Shown: piece by piece, positions 43,563-52,068 of the stretch
How the letters are laid out: the number at the start of each line of letters is the position of its first letter
How positions within the stretch are numbered: the first letter of the stretch is position 1
Assembly: GCA_020846635.1 (NCBI GenBank)
Contig: JADLDO010000028.1
Coordinates: 434,001 to 498,000 of the forward strand
Direction of reading: 5' to 3'
DNA: 64,000 nt
From: Caldilineaceae bacterium
GTDB lineage: Bacteria > Chloroflexota > Anaerolineae > Caldilineales > Caldilineaceae
Notes under the pieces: generated by a model
Seen by the model: the letters and a program-made list of their open reading frames with translations, nothing else
The model's database searches: none
What the model was told of the DNA's origin: nothing
Program-made: the position numbers and the translations under genes

Positions 43563-44075
43563 ATGAATATCGATCCTGACCAGTACCTCCACCGGCTTGT
43601 TGTGGCTGCGCTCACAGTCTTTGTCGTTGTCAGCCTTTTGTTGGGGGCCTTTGTCGCCCGCGAGATATGGCTTCAGCAGCAGATTGTGGGATTGAGCAGC
43701 AGCCTGCAAGTCAGCCTTGAGGAACTGGAAGAGACGACAGAAGAGATTCAAAGCAAAATGTCCGAGATGGACGCGTCCGCACAGAGTACGCCGGCGGCTC
43801 AAGAGTGGGACAGCGTGAATGAATTATTGGAAGATGTTGATCAGCAGCTTGTCGCCATCGACGAAAACATTGACGAGGTAGCAGTTGTCAGCGAAGAACA
43901 GATCGACATTACAACCGCCGCGGATAGCGTGGAAGACAAGCCCACCGGCTCGCTGCGCGCGCAGGCCGACCAAGTCTTTACCATCTTCGCCGTGTTGACC
44001 GGCATCGCCGCCATTGCCATTGCAATTCTACTAGGGATGGCAATGCGCGTACAGGACGATCGCCTGACGGTGTAA
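43563..44075 (+). CDS. Small membrane protein with central coiled coil
   Basis: 170 residues: hydrophobic segment at about 12-34 (LVVAALTVFVVVSLLLGAFV), a Glu/Gln-rich coiled-coil region (LQVSLEELEETTEEIQSKMS, VDQQLVAIDENIDEV), and a C-terminal hydrophobic segment at about 140-162. No known family. The layout (TM followed by a long helical stretch of QL/EN repeats) is similar to the protein at 54406 although sequence identity is low. Function unknown. Confidence 0.72.
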   Translation: MNIDPDQYLHRLVVAALTVFVVVSLLLGAFVAREIWLQQQIVGLSSSLQVSLEELEETTEEIQSKMSEMDASAQSTPAAQEWDSVNELLEDVDQQLVAIDENIDEVAVVSEEQIDITTAADSVEDKPTGSLRAQADQVFTIFAVLTGIAAIAIAILLGMAMRVQDDRLTV

Positions 44076-44081
44076 CGTGCC

Positions 44082-44130
44082 CAGGTTGCTACCCTGCCGA
44101 CATAGGGGCTGTGTCATAGGGTGCAACCTG
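44082..44130. terminator. Bidirectional hairpin between convergent genes
   Basis: CAGGTTGC-t-ACCCT (44082-44095) pairs with AGGGT-GCAACCTG (44118-44130), 13 bp with one bulged base. It lies between the gene ending at 44075 (+) and the glycosidase-like gene ending at 44152 (-). Confidence 0.65.
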
Positions 44131-44151
44131 AGTTCCCCTAACGGATTAGCC

Positions 44152-46152
44152 CTACTCCACGCGTACCGCTTCGAACTTCTCCAGCCGCGGCACTTGCACT
44201 GTGAGCCACCCATCCGCCCATTCATGCGCGTACCCTGCGCCGCTGACCAGCCCGCGCACCCGTTGGGGACGCTGCGGATAGGCGACTGTCACTTCTAGGT
44301 CGCTCATGGGAAGGGGCGCAAAGAAGCTGACGCCGAAATGACCGGAGGTGTTGACCAAATGCACCAGGTCAAAGCCCTCGTTGGCATTGTGAAAATGGGT
44401 CACTTCCACCATCGGTGAAAGGTTGCCCCCCACAGGCACAATCCCCGCCACATGGGCCACAAGATCACCGATAAAGTCACTGGTGTTGGGGTATCCCTGC
44501 CGGTGAAAGAGCGCGCCGGGCAGCCAGGGCAGGTAGATCGCCTTGCCTTTGCCATGCGCGTGGACGACATAGCCGGGGGCATCGCTCACCTCGGTGTAAT
44601 AGCAGCGTTCGGGTGGGCCAAACATATGGGGCGGGATCAGGTTCATGAACTGTTCTGTATCCCCTGCATATTCCGCATCAATATAAGGCCCATCCAGATA
44701 GAGCAGGTCGCTCTCCGCCATGTGTGGGAAGTCGCTCTTGTCTTTGAATTTGAGATAGCAGGATCGGGTCTCTGTGCGTATCTCCTTGACTTGGCGAATC
44801 CCCAGGCTTTGCAGCACAGGACGGGAGCGCGGCTCCCAATCTTCATCGCGAAAGCCGCTGCGCCCCGTAGCAATCAAGACGCCACCCGCGGCCACAAATT
44901 CATCCAGTCGCGCCGCCAGGGCATCGCTGATCGCCTGGAAATCGGGCAGCACAATCGCCGCGTATTTCTCCCAGGGCAAGGCCAGCGCCACCTCTTCCAT
45001 CAGCGTATCAAAGCAGAAATGATGTTCCACCAGGAAGCGGAACCAGCCGCGAAACTCGGCAATGTTGCCGTGGGGGCCGTGGATCACGGCAATGTTGGCT
45101 TTGGAGGTGAGGCCGCTGTAGGAGTCCTCGTTGGCGGCGTGATAGTGAAAAAGCTCTTGCACCGGGGCAAAGCCGGAACGATCCTCATGGTTGTCGAGCC
45201 GCCCGATCAGGTAATAGTCCAGCGCGCCGCCATTGGCGAGCGACTGCGCCAGCCGTAGGGCCTGTTGGTGGGGCGAGACAGCGACATGGCGGTAGGGGAA
45301 GTCGATAAAATCCACGGTGGTATTGCTGGAAACCATCTCTGGAAAGCTGCTTGTTACCCACTTGGTATTGTCCGAAGCGTTATATTGCCAGTGGGGCAGC
45401 GGACGGTCGATGGCGGTGTTGGATTCCTGGCGATAAAAGCCCTGTCCAAATTCGCGATGGCTGGCGATGGCGACATGGGGCCAGCCGTTGTGGATAAAAT
45501 TGTAGACCTTTTCCTTGTGGGCGCGCTGTGTAATCTGCTTAAAGCGCACATACTTGCGATAGACGGGGTCGTCCATATCTTCTTGGGTGGGCAAGGGCAG
45601 GTCAAACAGGGCAGCGAAGCGCTGGCGGCAGTTGTCACAGTGACAGGGGCCATAGTAGTTGCCGCTGTAGTCGCGCGTCTGATAGCCGCCCATATTGAAG
45701 AAGATGCCGTCGAAATCGAGCTTGTTGAGACACTCCTCAACGATTTGCAGCGCATATTCCTGCTGGTAGCCACCATTCAGACAAACGGCTACATCGCCGT
45801 TGTAGTCGGCAATCTGCCCGTTGGCGCTGCGATAGGCCCACTCTGGGTGCATCTCATAGAGGGGGCGGCGCACTTTGGAGAAGTCTGTGCGCGCCACCAC
45901 GCGGATACCGGCGGCATGGCAAGCCGCGATGATCTCCTCCAGGCTGTCGCCGGTGAGGTAGGGGCTTTGGAAGTGAAAGGGCAGCTCTGTGGGATAGGAG
46001 GCAATGATGCCCGCGGCGTTGATCATCAAGAGCGTGGCCTTGAAGCGTTGCAGATCGGCAACGACCTGGTCGGCCCGAATATCGAGCATGTCGATCTCGC
46101 GCAGGTTGGTTTGGATCTCGCGCCAGGGATAGGTGCGCCACCAGTTCGTCAT
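44152..46152 (-). CDS. Glycosyl hydrolase-like protein of the GHL6 type with beta-galactosidase trimerisation-like domain
   Basis: 666 residues, no signal peptide. The N-terminal TIM-barrel part (about 1-340) has INAAGIIASYPTELPFHFQS, IRVVARTDFSKVR, HPEWAYRSANGQ and DFDGIFFNMGGYQ followed by the cysteine cluster PCHCDNCRQRF, as in hypothetical glycosyl hydrolase family 6. The middle (about 360-560) resembles the amidotransferase-like trimerisation domain of GH42 enzymes (IVLPDFQAISDALAARLDEF, GGVLIATGRSGF). In the GHL6 proteins I remember, the DGIFFD motif ends in aspartate; here it is asparagine. Last gene of the MalEFG-type operon, so it probably acts on the imported glycoside in the cytoplasm (inference). 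Confidence 0.78.
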   Translation of the reverse strand: MTNWWRTYPWREIQTNLREIDMLDIRADQVVADLQRFKATLLMINAAGIIASYPTELPFHFQSPYLTGDSLEEIIAACHAAGIRVVARTDFSKVRRPLYEMHPEWAYRSANGQIADYNGDVAVCLNGGYQQEYALQIVEECLNKLDFDGIFFNMGGYQTRDYSGNYYGPCHCDNCRQRFAALFDLPLPTQEDMDDPVYRKYVRFKQITQRAHKEKVYNFIHNGWPHVAIASHREFGQGFYRQESNTAIDRPLPHWQYNASDNTKWVTSSFPEMVSSNTTVDFIDFPYRHVAVSPHQQALRLAQSLANGGALDYYLIGRLDNHEDRSGFAPVQELFHYHAANEDSYSGLTSKANIAVIHGPHGNIAEFRGWFRFLVEHHFCFDTLMEEVALALPWEKYAAIVLPDFQAISDALAARLDEFVAAGGVLIATGRSGFRDEDWEPRSRPVLQSLGIRQVKEIRTETRSCYLKFKDKSDFPHMAESDLLYLDGPYIDAEYAGDTEQFMNLIPPHMFGPPERCYYTEVSDAPGYVVHAHGKGKAIYLPWLPGALFHRQGYPNTSDFIGDLVAHVAGIVPVGGNLSPMVEVTHFHNANEGFDLVHLVNTSGHFGVSFFAPLPMSDLEVTVAYPQRPQRVRGLVSGAGYAHEWADGWLTVQVPRLEKFEAVRVE

Positions 46153-46187
46153 GGGGTTGGTTCCTGTCTAGGTGGATGGTGGAGATT

Positions 46188-47243
46188 TTATTTCAGGCCG
46201 GTGGTGGCGATGCCGGTGGTGATGAAGCGTTGCAGAAAGGCAAAGACCAGGGTGATGGGCAGGAGCGTGAGGACGGTCATCGCCAACACGTAATGCCACT
46301 GCACGTTGAGTTCGCCCTGGAACGCGGCCAAGCCGACTTGCAGGGTAAAGAGTTCGCTGCGCGTCAAGACGATCAGAGGCCAGAGGAAATCATTCCAGCG
46401 CCACATGACCGAGAAGATCGCCAATACGGCCATTGCTGGGGCCGCAAGCGGCAGCACAATCTGCCAATAGACACGCCATTCGGAGGCCCCGTCGATGCGC
46501 GCCGCGGCCAATAGCTCATCGGGGATGGTGATCATATATTGGCGCAGCAGAAAGACGCCTGTGGGCGTGGCAGCCCCAGGGATGATGACGCCGAGCAGGT
46601 TGTTGTTCCAGCCAATGCCGGTGATAACCAGAAAGACGGGCACAAGGATCACCGAGATCGGGATCATCAAGGTGCTGATGATGATGACAAAGATGGTCTG
46701 GCGACCGCGAAACTCATATTTTGCCAGCGCAAAGGCTGCCATGCTGTTGATGACCAGCGTGAGCAGGGTGGCGGCAAGGGTGACGACCACGCTGTTACGT
46801 AGGTAGACCAAGAAGTTAAAGCGTTGCAGCGGCTCTGTGTAATTTTCGGTCGCAAGGCGCAGTTGGCGCACTTCCTCACGCTGGCTGGTGGGTACGCGAA
46901 TGATCTCCCCTGGCGCGCTGGGGTCGATCATCTGTGCTTCCAGCCCCACGCGCCGCACTTGGGCCAACTGGCGTGTCGAGCCATCTTCCATCGTCACCGT
47001 ATACAAGGGCAGCGGCTCATCATACCCAGGCACTACCACGCTCTCCACGTCATAGGGCAGCAGGTCGGGTGGGAAGCGGACGAGGGCCGCAGGCGTCTTG
47101 AAGGAGGAAAGCACCAGCCAAACCACCGGCAAAAACATCAGCAGCGTCCCCAACGTCAGGTAGAAGTAAGTAAAGAGATCCGTCCAGTGGAGTTGTTTGG
47201 TTCCGCGTGTGCGGGTGAGATAGTCGCCGACAACGGCAAACAT
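46188..47243 (-). CDS. Carbohydrate ABC transporter permease, MalG type
   Basis: 351 residues with about six membrane segments and a roughly 100-residue insertion between the first two (VESVVVPGYDEPLPLYTVTM...). The EAA loop is ELLAAARIDGASEWRVYWQIVLPLAAPAMA. AGGAAGG ribosome site. It follows the MalF-type permease by 13 nt and forms the heterodimeric channel with it. Confidence 0.92.
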   Translation of the reverse strand: MFAVVGDYLTRTRGTKQLHWTDLFTYFYLTLGTLLMFLPVVWLVLSSFKTPAALVRFPPDLLPYDVESVVVPGYDEPLPLYTVTMEDGSTRQLAQVRRVGLEAQMIDPSAPGEIIRVPTSQREEVRQLRLATENYTEPLQRFNFLVYLRNSVVVTLAATLLTLVINSMAAFALAKYEFRGRQTIFVIIISTLMIPISVILVPVFLVITGIGWNNNLLGVIIPGAATPTGVFLLRQYMITIPDELLAAARIDGASEWRVYWQIVLPLAAPAMAVLAIFSVMWRWNDFLWPLIVLTRSELFTLQVGLAAFQGELNVQWHYVLAMTVLTLLPITLVFAFLQRFITTGIATTGLK

Positions 47244-47256
47244 GGTGAATCCTTCC

Positions 47257-48279
47257 TTACGCCGTATCCGAGTTTTGCCCCAGGCGCAATTGCAGCAGGG
47301 TAAAGATCAGCAGCACGATCCCCAACACCACAGAGGCTGCGGAGGCGAGTCCAAAGCGTTGGATTTGGCTGGAAAAGCCTGTTTGATAGATATATTGCAC
47401 AACATAGGTCGTCGCCGTACCAGGGCCGCCGCCGGTCAGCACCCATACCTGGTCAAAGACCTGCACAGCGCGGATCACCGCCAGCACTGTGACCACCAGC
47501 ATCGTGGGCATGAGCAGCGGCAGGGTGATGTGGCGAAAGCTCTGCCATTGACTTGTGCCATCCATCGAGCCTGCCTCATAGAGTTCAGCGGGAATGGCTT
47601 GTAGACCCGCCAGCAGGATCAGCATATAGAAGCCCATCTGTGCCCATGTGCTGATAAAGAGTATCCAAAAAACGGCCCAATTGGCATCGAGAAAAAAGAC
47701 AATGCGCTCCATCCCCAGGGCAACGCGCGCCGCGTTGAGCAACCCATCGCGTTGGAGAATCCACTTCCAAATCAGCGCCACGACAACGGGCGAAAGCAGC
47801 ACCGGATAGAAAAAGACGCTGCGAAAGAAGCCGCGCCCGCGCACTGCCCGGTTTAGCACGACTGCTGTGACCAGCGCTACCAAGACCATCGCGCCGACTT
47901 GAAAGACCACGTAGAACGCCGTGTTATAGATGGCGCGCCAAAAAATATCCTCGCGGCAACTGTTGGGGTTCAGGAAGCTGCCACAGTCGAATAATTGCTT
48001 GAAGTTTTGCGTGCCGACAAAGGGGCGATCCTGCGGAAAGAGCGCGGTGCCTCCTGTAAAGGCATAGTAAAAATTGAGCAACATCGGGAAAAGCACAAAG
48101 ATGCCAAAGATCAGGAGGTTGGGCAAAACAAAAATATAGGCCATGCGCTTGTTGCCGATGACACGCTGCACATTGCCAAAGATGAGGTCCAGGGCATTCA
48201 TCAGACCTGCATAGAGCGCATAGAACACCGAACCGGCTTGTATCCTGGGAGGAGTCGAGATGTCGCTATCTTCAGTCAT
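47257..48279 (-). CDS. Carbohydrate ABC transporter permease, MalF type
   Basis: 340 residues, with an EAA-type loop LYEAGSMDGTSQWQSFRHITLPLLMPTM and WVLTGGGPGTATTYVVQYIYQTGF near the C-terminus, both standard for MalF/UgpA-like permeases. Start at ATG 48277-48279 with AAGGAT directly before it; the frame remains open 17 codons upstream across the intercistronic terminator, which is unlikely to be coding. Confidence 0.92.
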   Translation of the reverse strand: MTEDSDISTPPRIQAGSVFYALYAGLMNALDLIFGNVQRVIGNKRMAYIFVLPNLLIFGIFVLFPMLLNFYYAFTGGTALFPQDRPFVGTQNFKQLFDCGSFLNPNSCREDIFWRAIYNTAFYVVFQVGAMVLVALVTAVVLNRAVRGRGFFRSVFFYPVLLSPVVVALIWKWILQRDGLLNAARVALGMERIVFFLDANWAVFWILFISTWAQMGFYMLILLAGLQAIPAELYEAGSMDGTSQWQSFRHITLPLLMPTMLVVTVLAVIRAVQVFDQVWVLTGGGPGTATTYVVQYIYQTGFSSQIQRFGLASAASVVLGIVLLIFTLLQLRLGQNSDTA

Positions 48280-48288
48280 GGCATCCTT

Positions 48289-48336
48289 AAAAAAACACGG
48301 GTGACACAGACAATTTCGTCTCGATGCCACCCGTGT
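48289..48336 (-). terminator. Intercistronic terminator between binding protein and permease genes
   Basis: On the minus strand ACACGGGTG and CACCCGTGT (48336-48328 with 48303-48295) pair perfectly over 9 bp and are followed by seven T (48295-48289), which run straight into the AAGGAT ribosome site of the MalF-type gene. A partial terminator here would leave the binding protein more abundant than the permeases. Confidence 0.82.
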
Positions 48337-48414
48337 CGCTGCTGCTCCGCTTCGTCACGCTCTATGCGCCACTACCATCATCCGCAAGGCGTTTGCCATC
48401 TGCAAAGTGCCTGC

Positions 48415-49836
48415 CTACTGTTGGGCGGCGGCAATGCCCGCATCAATATCATCCTGCATGCGCTGGATCGCGTCGTCCAGGGTCAATTCACCTACAAAGA
48501 CCTGGGTCAAGCGGTCGCGAATCGCATTGAAGAGAATGGTGTTGTACTGGTAGGCCTGAAGGTCATAGGCCAACGGGGTCAATTTGCCGACTTCGCTGGA
48601 AAAGACATTGAGCGATGTGATGGCCTGGGGCAGATCGACCTGGAAGTCAACGCCGCTTGCCGCTAGGCCCAAATGCCCAGGGATAAAGAGCGTGCGCGCA
48701 TAGAACTCCTTCATGTTCTCCTCAGCGGTGAGATATTCCATGACACGCGCAACTTCTTCGGGATGTTCTGTCGTGTTGATGGCGACCAGGGCCGCGCCGC
48801 CGGGCATCCCTGTACAGGCCGCGGGGCCACAGGGATTAGGCACTGCTTCCCAGTCAAAGGCGTCGCCGATTAGCTGGGTGAATTGGCCGACCTGCCAACT
48901 GCCCGACATATAGAAGACCAACTGCCCGTTGATAAAAGGCTCGTTGCCTGCCTGATAGCTGCCCGCGGAACCGATCCACACTTCGGGAATCATGGTGCCG
49001 TCGGCGTGCCAATCGACCATCAACTGCGCCATTTGTTTGAATCCTTCGTCGCCTACCAGTTGGGGGTTGCCATCGGCGTCAAAGAAGGTCGCGCCCATGC
49101 TCACCGCGGGGCCGGCCAAACGATGGCCGGATCGATCCATTGCCATCGCAAAGGTGTCTGTGGCATCTGCTACTTCCCTCGCCGCGGCTGCCCATTCTTC
49201 CCAAGTTACCTGGTCAGAGCTATCGCTGGGCACTTCGACCCCCGCCTGCTCAAAGAGTGTGCGGTTGATAAAGGGGCCGGTGACCGTGAGTTGTGTCATG
49301 TAGCCGGGGATGGCGTTGCCACCGGGTTCGGCCTGCATCCATGCCAGGAAGGGGCCAAAGTTTTCCTCCCAATAGGCCGCATCGGTGAGGTAGGGGCGCA
49401 GGTCAAGCATATAACGGGACATAATGCCCAGTTGGGTGACGCGGGCCATGTCCGGCCCTTCGCCCGCCTCAAGCTGGAGGGGCAGCGTCTCCTGAATCCC
49501 GCTTGCATAGGGGACGGTATCCATGACGACACGAATATCCGGGTTTTCCGCCTCAAACCGATCCAACTGTTCACGCAGAATCGCGCCTTCGTTGCCGTCG
49601 TCATACCAGGTCATGCGTAGGGTGACAACATCGCCGCTGGCTGCGGCTGGTTCCTCGGCAGCTTCTTCGGTGGGCGCGGCAGTCGCCTCCTCGCTGGGCG
49701 CAGCGGTCGCTTCCGCTGCTGCGGGTGCTGCTGTTGCCGCTGTGGTGGGCGCGGTCGTCTGCGGGGCACAAGCCGCAGTTACCCACGCTACCAGGAGCAG
49801 CAATGGCAAAATCCTGGTCTTTAAGCTTTGGATCAT
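48415..49836 (-). CDS. Carbohydrate ABC transporter substrate-binding lipoprotein (MalE-type, extracellular family 1)
   Basis: 473 residues: signal peptide with lipobox VTAACAPQ (cysteine 23), an Ala/Thr/Glu linker to about residue 68, then a family 1 solute-binding domain, with VTLRMTWYDDGNEGAILREQ, DIRVVMDTVPYASG, LPLQLEAGEGPDMARV and GMPGGAALVAINTTEHPEEV. No ATPase gene is in this operon; such MalFG systems often share one MsmX-like ATPase encoded elsewhere. GGAGGAA ribosome site. Confidence 0.92.
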   Translation of the reverse strand: MIQSLKTRILPLLLLVAWVTAACAPQTTAPTTAATAAPAAAEATAAPSEEATAAPTEEAAEEPAAASGDVVTLRMTWYDDGNEGAILREQLDRFEAENPDIRVVMDTVPYASGIQETLPLQLEAGEGPDMARVTQLGIMSRYMLDLRPYLTDAAYWEENFGPFLAWMQAEPGGNAIPGYMTQLTVTGPFINRTLFEQAGVEVPSDSSDQVTWEEWAAAAREVADATDTFAMAMDRSGHRLAGPAVSMGATFFDADGNPQLVGDEGFKQMAQLMVDWHADGTMIPEVWIGSAGSYQAGNEPFINGQLVFYMSGSWQVGQFTQLIGDAFDWEAVPNPCGPAACTGMPGGAALVAINTTEHPEEVARVMEYLTAEENMKEFYARTLFIPGHLGLAASGVDFQVDLPQAITSLNVFSSEVGKLTPLAYDLQAYQYNTILFNAIRDRLTQVFVGELTLDDAIQRMQDDIDAGIAAAQQ

Positions 49837-49893
49837 AGAAGGGTTCCTCCGAATGTATCAAAGAAGGGAAGTCACATGGATATGGGTGGCCCT

Positions 49894-49923
49894 ACTATAG
49901 CATAGGCAAAGGAGTTGCCGCAA
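49894..49923 (-). promoter_or_regulatory. Promoter of the MalEFG-type operon
   Basis: On the minus strand: TTGCGG (49923-49918), 18-nt spacer, TATAGT (49899-49894). Start expected near 49887, about 50 nt before the binding-protein ATG. Confidence 0.5.
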
Positions 49924-50009
49924 CTGGATCGCTGGAGGGTTAGGGTGGGGTTCTTCGGGCATGGCAGAGAAGCGGTAGAGTAGAGTAAAATAGGAAGGGA
50001 AACCGAAGG

Positions 50010-50519
50010 CTACCACTTCGCCAAGCGGTCAACGGTGCGGTTGATCTGCCCAACGGGGTCGGCCAGCAAAGAAGGGGTGGCTTCGCGTTGGGTGGCAGGG
50101 TTGGCTGCGGTGTGGGCCGCGCCCCCGGCAGGACGCAGCGACCGGCGTGCGGCAGGGCGGTAGGCACTGCGCCCGCCTTCATCCAAAAGCTGCCCGCTGA
50201 GCGGAACACCATGCTGCTGGAGCAGATATTGCGCCCAATTGGCTTGGCGCAGTTTCACCTGGAAGAAGAACTCGCCGCTCTGCTTGCCCCACCCCCAATG
50301 GGGAATGCCATGCTCATTGAGAATCGGGCGGATGGCGGACGGTTGCCACTCGCTGTCGGCGGGGACAAAGAAGGGCCAGGCGCTAAAGCCGGCGATCGCC
50401 CGAAAGAATTCAACAATCAGCCCCAAGATTCCTGCGCGTGCGGCTGCCTCTTTCCAATCCGCGTGGCGCAGCGCGCCCCAAAGCGTGCGCAAAAAGAAAA
50501 AGTGATTATGATGAGACAT
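50010..50519 (-). CDS. Hypothetical protein of about 169 residues
   Basis: Starts MSHHNHFFFLRTLWGALRHA behind AGGTG. The N-terminal 110 residues look globular (amphipathic helices, then HGIPHWGWGKQSGEFFFQVKLRQANWAQYLLQQHGVPL), the last 50 are Ala/Arg/Pro-rich. The sequence FFFQVKLRQANWAQYLLQ recurs in small Chloroflexota proteins in my memory, without function. The frame extends 29 codons upstream, but the His-rich start with ribosome site is preferable. Confidence 0.6.
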   Translation of the reverse strand: MSHHNHFFFLRTLWGALRHADWKEAAARAGILGLIVEFFRAIAGFSAWPFFVPADSEWQPSAIRPILNEHGIPHWGWGKQSGEFFFQVKLRQANWAQYLLQQHGVPLSGQLLDEGGRSAYRPAARRSLRPAGGAAHTAANPATQREATPSLLADPVGQINRTVDRLAKW

Positions 50520-50726
50520 AGCACACCTATCTGGCAGAAGTGCCTGGCTGGATGATCCGAAATGCCGGTCTTCGCGAGCGGGTTGTATAGATTGATGACG
50601 TGACAAAGCAGGAACAAATACGCGCTGCCATCCAAATTAGAACATTTGTTCCGATTTGTCAAGCCCCAAATTGAAATATACCTTTGCACCCGGGAACCAA
50701 CCCATCACGAGGAGTATCTTGCCCCC

Positions 50727-51044
50727 ATGGAGCTTTTGAGCGATTTAGTCCGCGAATTTCTCAATGGAATCTCCAACTATGAAGATTACAGAGCGGGCTT
50801 CCTCATGGGCCTTACATGCGCCGCCGGGTTATTATTGCTGTGGCTGGCTGGCGTATCGCTTTATAAACGCTGGTTGAAGATGCGGCAGTTTTTTGAGCCA
50901 ATCAAAAAACCGGGCAAGATACCTGTCGAGACAGGGCCAAGTCCCGCGGGCATGTTGCTCGGCTGTTTGTGGCCGATCGCCATCATTTTTGTTATGATAG
51001 CACTTTGGGTTGTGTCCAGATTCGGGGGAATCCCAGGGAGCTAA
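50727..51044 (+). CDS. Small membrane protein, unknown
   Basis: 105 residues (MELLSDLVREFLNGISNYED) with two hydrophobic segments (about 25-45 and 78-97) joined by a basic loop, so both ends are on the same side. GAGGAG lies 12 nt before the ATG. An upstream in-frame ATG at 50646 is possible. No family recognised. Converges on the DUF6504 gene with an 11-nt gap. Confidence 0.6.
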   Translation: MELLSDLVREFLNGISNYEDYRAGFLMGLTCAAGLLLLWLAGVSLYKRWLKMRQFFEPIKKPGKIPVETGPSPAGMLLGCLWPIAIIFVMIALWVVSRFGGIPGS

Positions 51045-51055
51045 GGCAAATTGAT

Positions 51056-51325
51056 CTATACTGCCAAGTCGCGCAGCCATGCGCGGTGGATCTGCCAACT
51101 GTCACCAGCCGGGTCCCAGCGCAACTCATAGGTGTTGCCGTCAACCGTCATCACCATATAGCAGCGCACGCTCTTGCCCTCTACCCGTTCTTCCCACTGG
51201 CGACCCACATCATTGACATAGCGCGTGCGGTCACGCCACAGGAACGACGTGGGGCGCACCCCCCCGTTCGGCATCACGCGTACCAAGACCTCGATCGGTT
51301 CATTCACTAAGACTTCGCTAGGCAT
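51056..51325 (-). CDS. DUF6504-like small protein
   Basis: 89 residues: EPIEVLVRVMPNGGVRPTSFL, WRDRTRYVNDVGRQWEERVE and MTVDGNTYELRWDPAGDSWQ. The pattern (P-x-x-F-x-W-R-x-R-x-Y-x-V...W, ending in a W-x-L) is that of DUF6504, a small beta-barrel family sometimes beside DNA polymerase IV/ImuB genes. None is adjacent here. Function unknown. Confidence 0.7.
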   Translation of the reverse strand: MPSEVLVNEPIEVLVRVMPNGGVRPTSFLWRDRTRYVNDVGRQWEERVEGKSVRCYMVMTVDGNTYELRWDPAGDSWQIHRAWLRDLAV

Positions 51326-51353
51326 AATGGTTTCCGTCTCATCGCTTCCTGGC

Positions 51354-51902
51354 TCAACCTGACTGTTGGGCCAGATGCGCCGTAAGATAATCCGACATCA
51401 TTTGCAGGGCTGCTTGGGCGCTCAAGAGCTTATTGCCGGAGCGATCCGCAGGCCAGACAAAGCGCTCACCACAGCTATATCCATCGCGCCCCACAACATG
51501 AACATGCACCAGTCCCACCGGCTTGGTGGGCGAGCCGCCGCCTGGCCCGGCGATCCCGGTGATCGAAACTGCCACATCTACCCCATAGAGCCGCTGCGCT
51601 CCTTGCGCCATCTGCGCGGCTGTGGCATAGCTCACCGCGCCATCGGTGGCAAGCGTCTGTGGATCAACGCCCAAAACGTGCGCCTTGATCTCGTTGGAGT
51701 AGACAATCGCACCCCCCATAAAATAGACAGAACAGCCCGAAATTTCGGTCAGCAAGTGGCCGACCAGCCCCCCGGTGCAGCTTTCAGCGGTCGCACAGGT
51801 CATCTTCGCCGTCAAGAACTGCGTCCCCACCTGCTGGGAAAGCGCGGTCAATTCGGCATAGGTTGGGACATTGGTTGGGATGGCAAGCGCGTCCATCGGC
51901 AA
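51354..51902 (-). CDS. pncC: Nicotinamide-nucleotide amidohydrolase, CinA C-terminal family
   Basis: 182 residues, the standalone CinA/PncC form that deamidates nicotinamide mononucleotide to nicotinate mononucleotide. Visible: CATAESCTGGLVGHLLTEI with the catalytic serine, YFMGGAIVYSNEIKAHVLGV, VDVAVSITGIAGPGGGSPTKPVG and LVHVHVVGRDG. The N-terminal molybdopterin-like CinA domain is absent. 28 nt from DUF6504, probably co-transcribed. Confidence 0.92.
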   Translation of the reverse strand: MPMDALAIPTNVPTYAELTALSQQVGTQFLTAKMTCATAESCTGGLVGHLLTEISGCSVYFMGGAIVYSNEIKAHVLGVDPQTLATDGAVSYATAAQMAQGAQRLYGVDVAVSITGIAGPGGGSPTKPVGLVHVHVVGRDGYSCGERFVWPADRSGNKLLSAQAALQMMSDYLTAHLAQQSG

Positions 51903-51913
51903 ACTCTCCCTAC

Positions 51914-51947
51914 TGCTCTGCGATTTGCTCTGCGATTTGCTCTGCGG
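51914..51947. repeat. 12-bp tandem repeat upstream of the CinA-family gene
   Basis: TGCTCTGCGATT at 51914-51925 and 51926-51937, then a partial copy TGCTCTGCG to 51946. It lies 12-45 nt upstream of the pncC ATG, where its ribosome site would be expected. Confidence 0.85.
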
Positions 51948-52068
51948 TGACGGTCACTTGCAGCGTGACTGCCACCTTTCGGCTCTCCAAAGCCATTCTT
52001 TCGTACGGAACCTAGTTTAGCCGCGATTGAAGGCTGAGACAAGATAATTGCCCCAGCGGCGTTCTATG

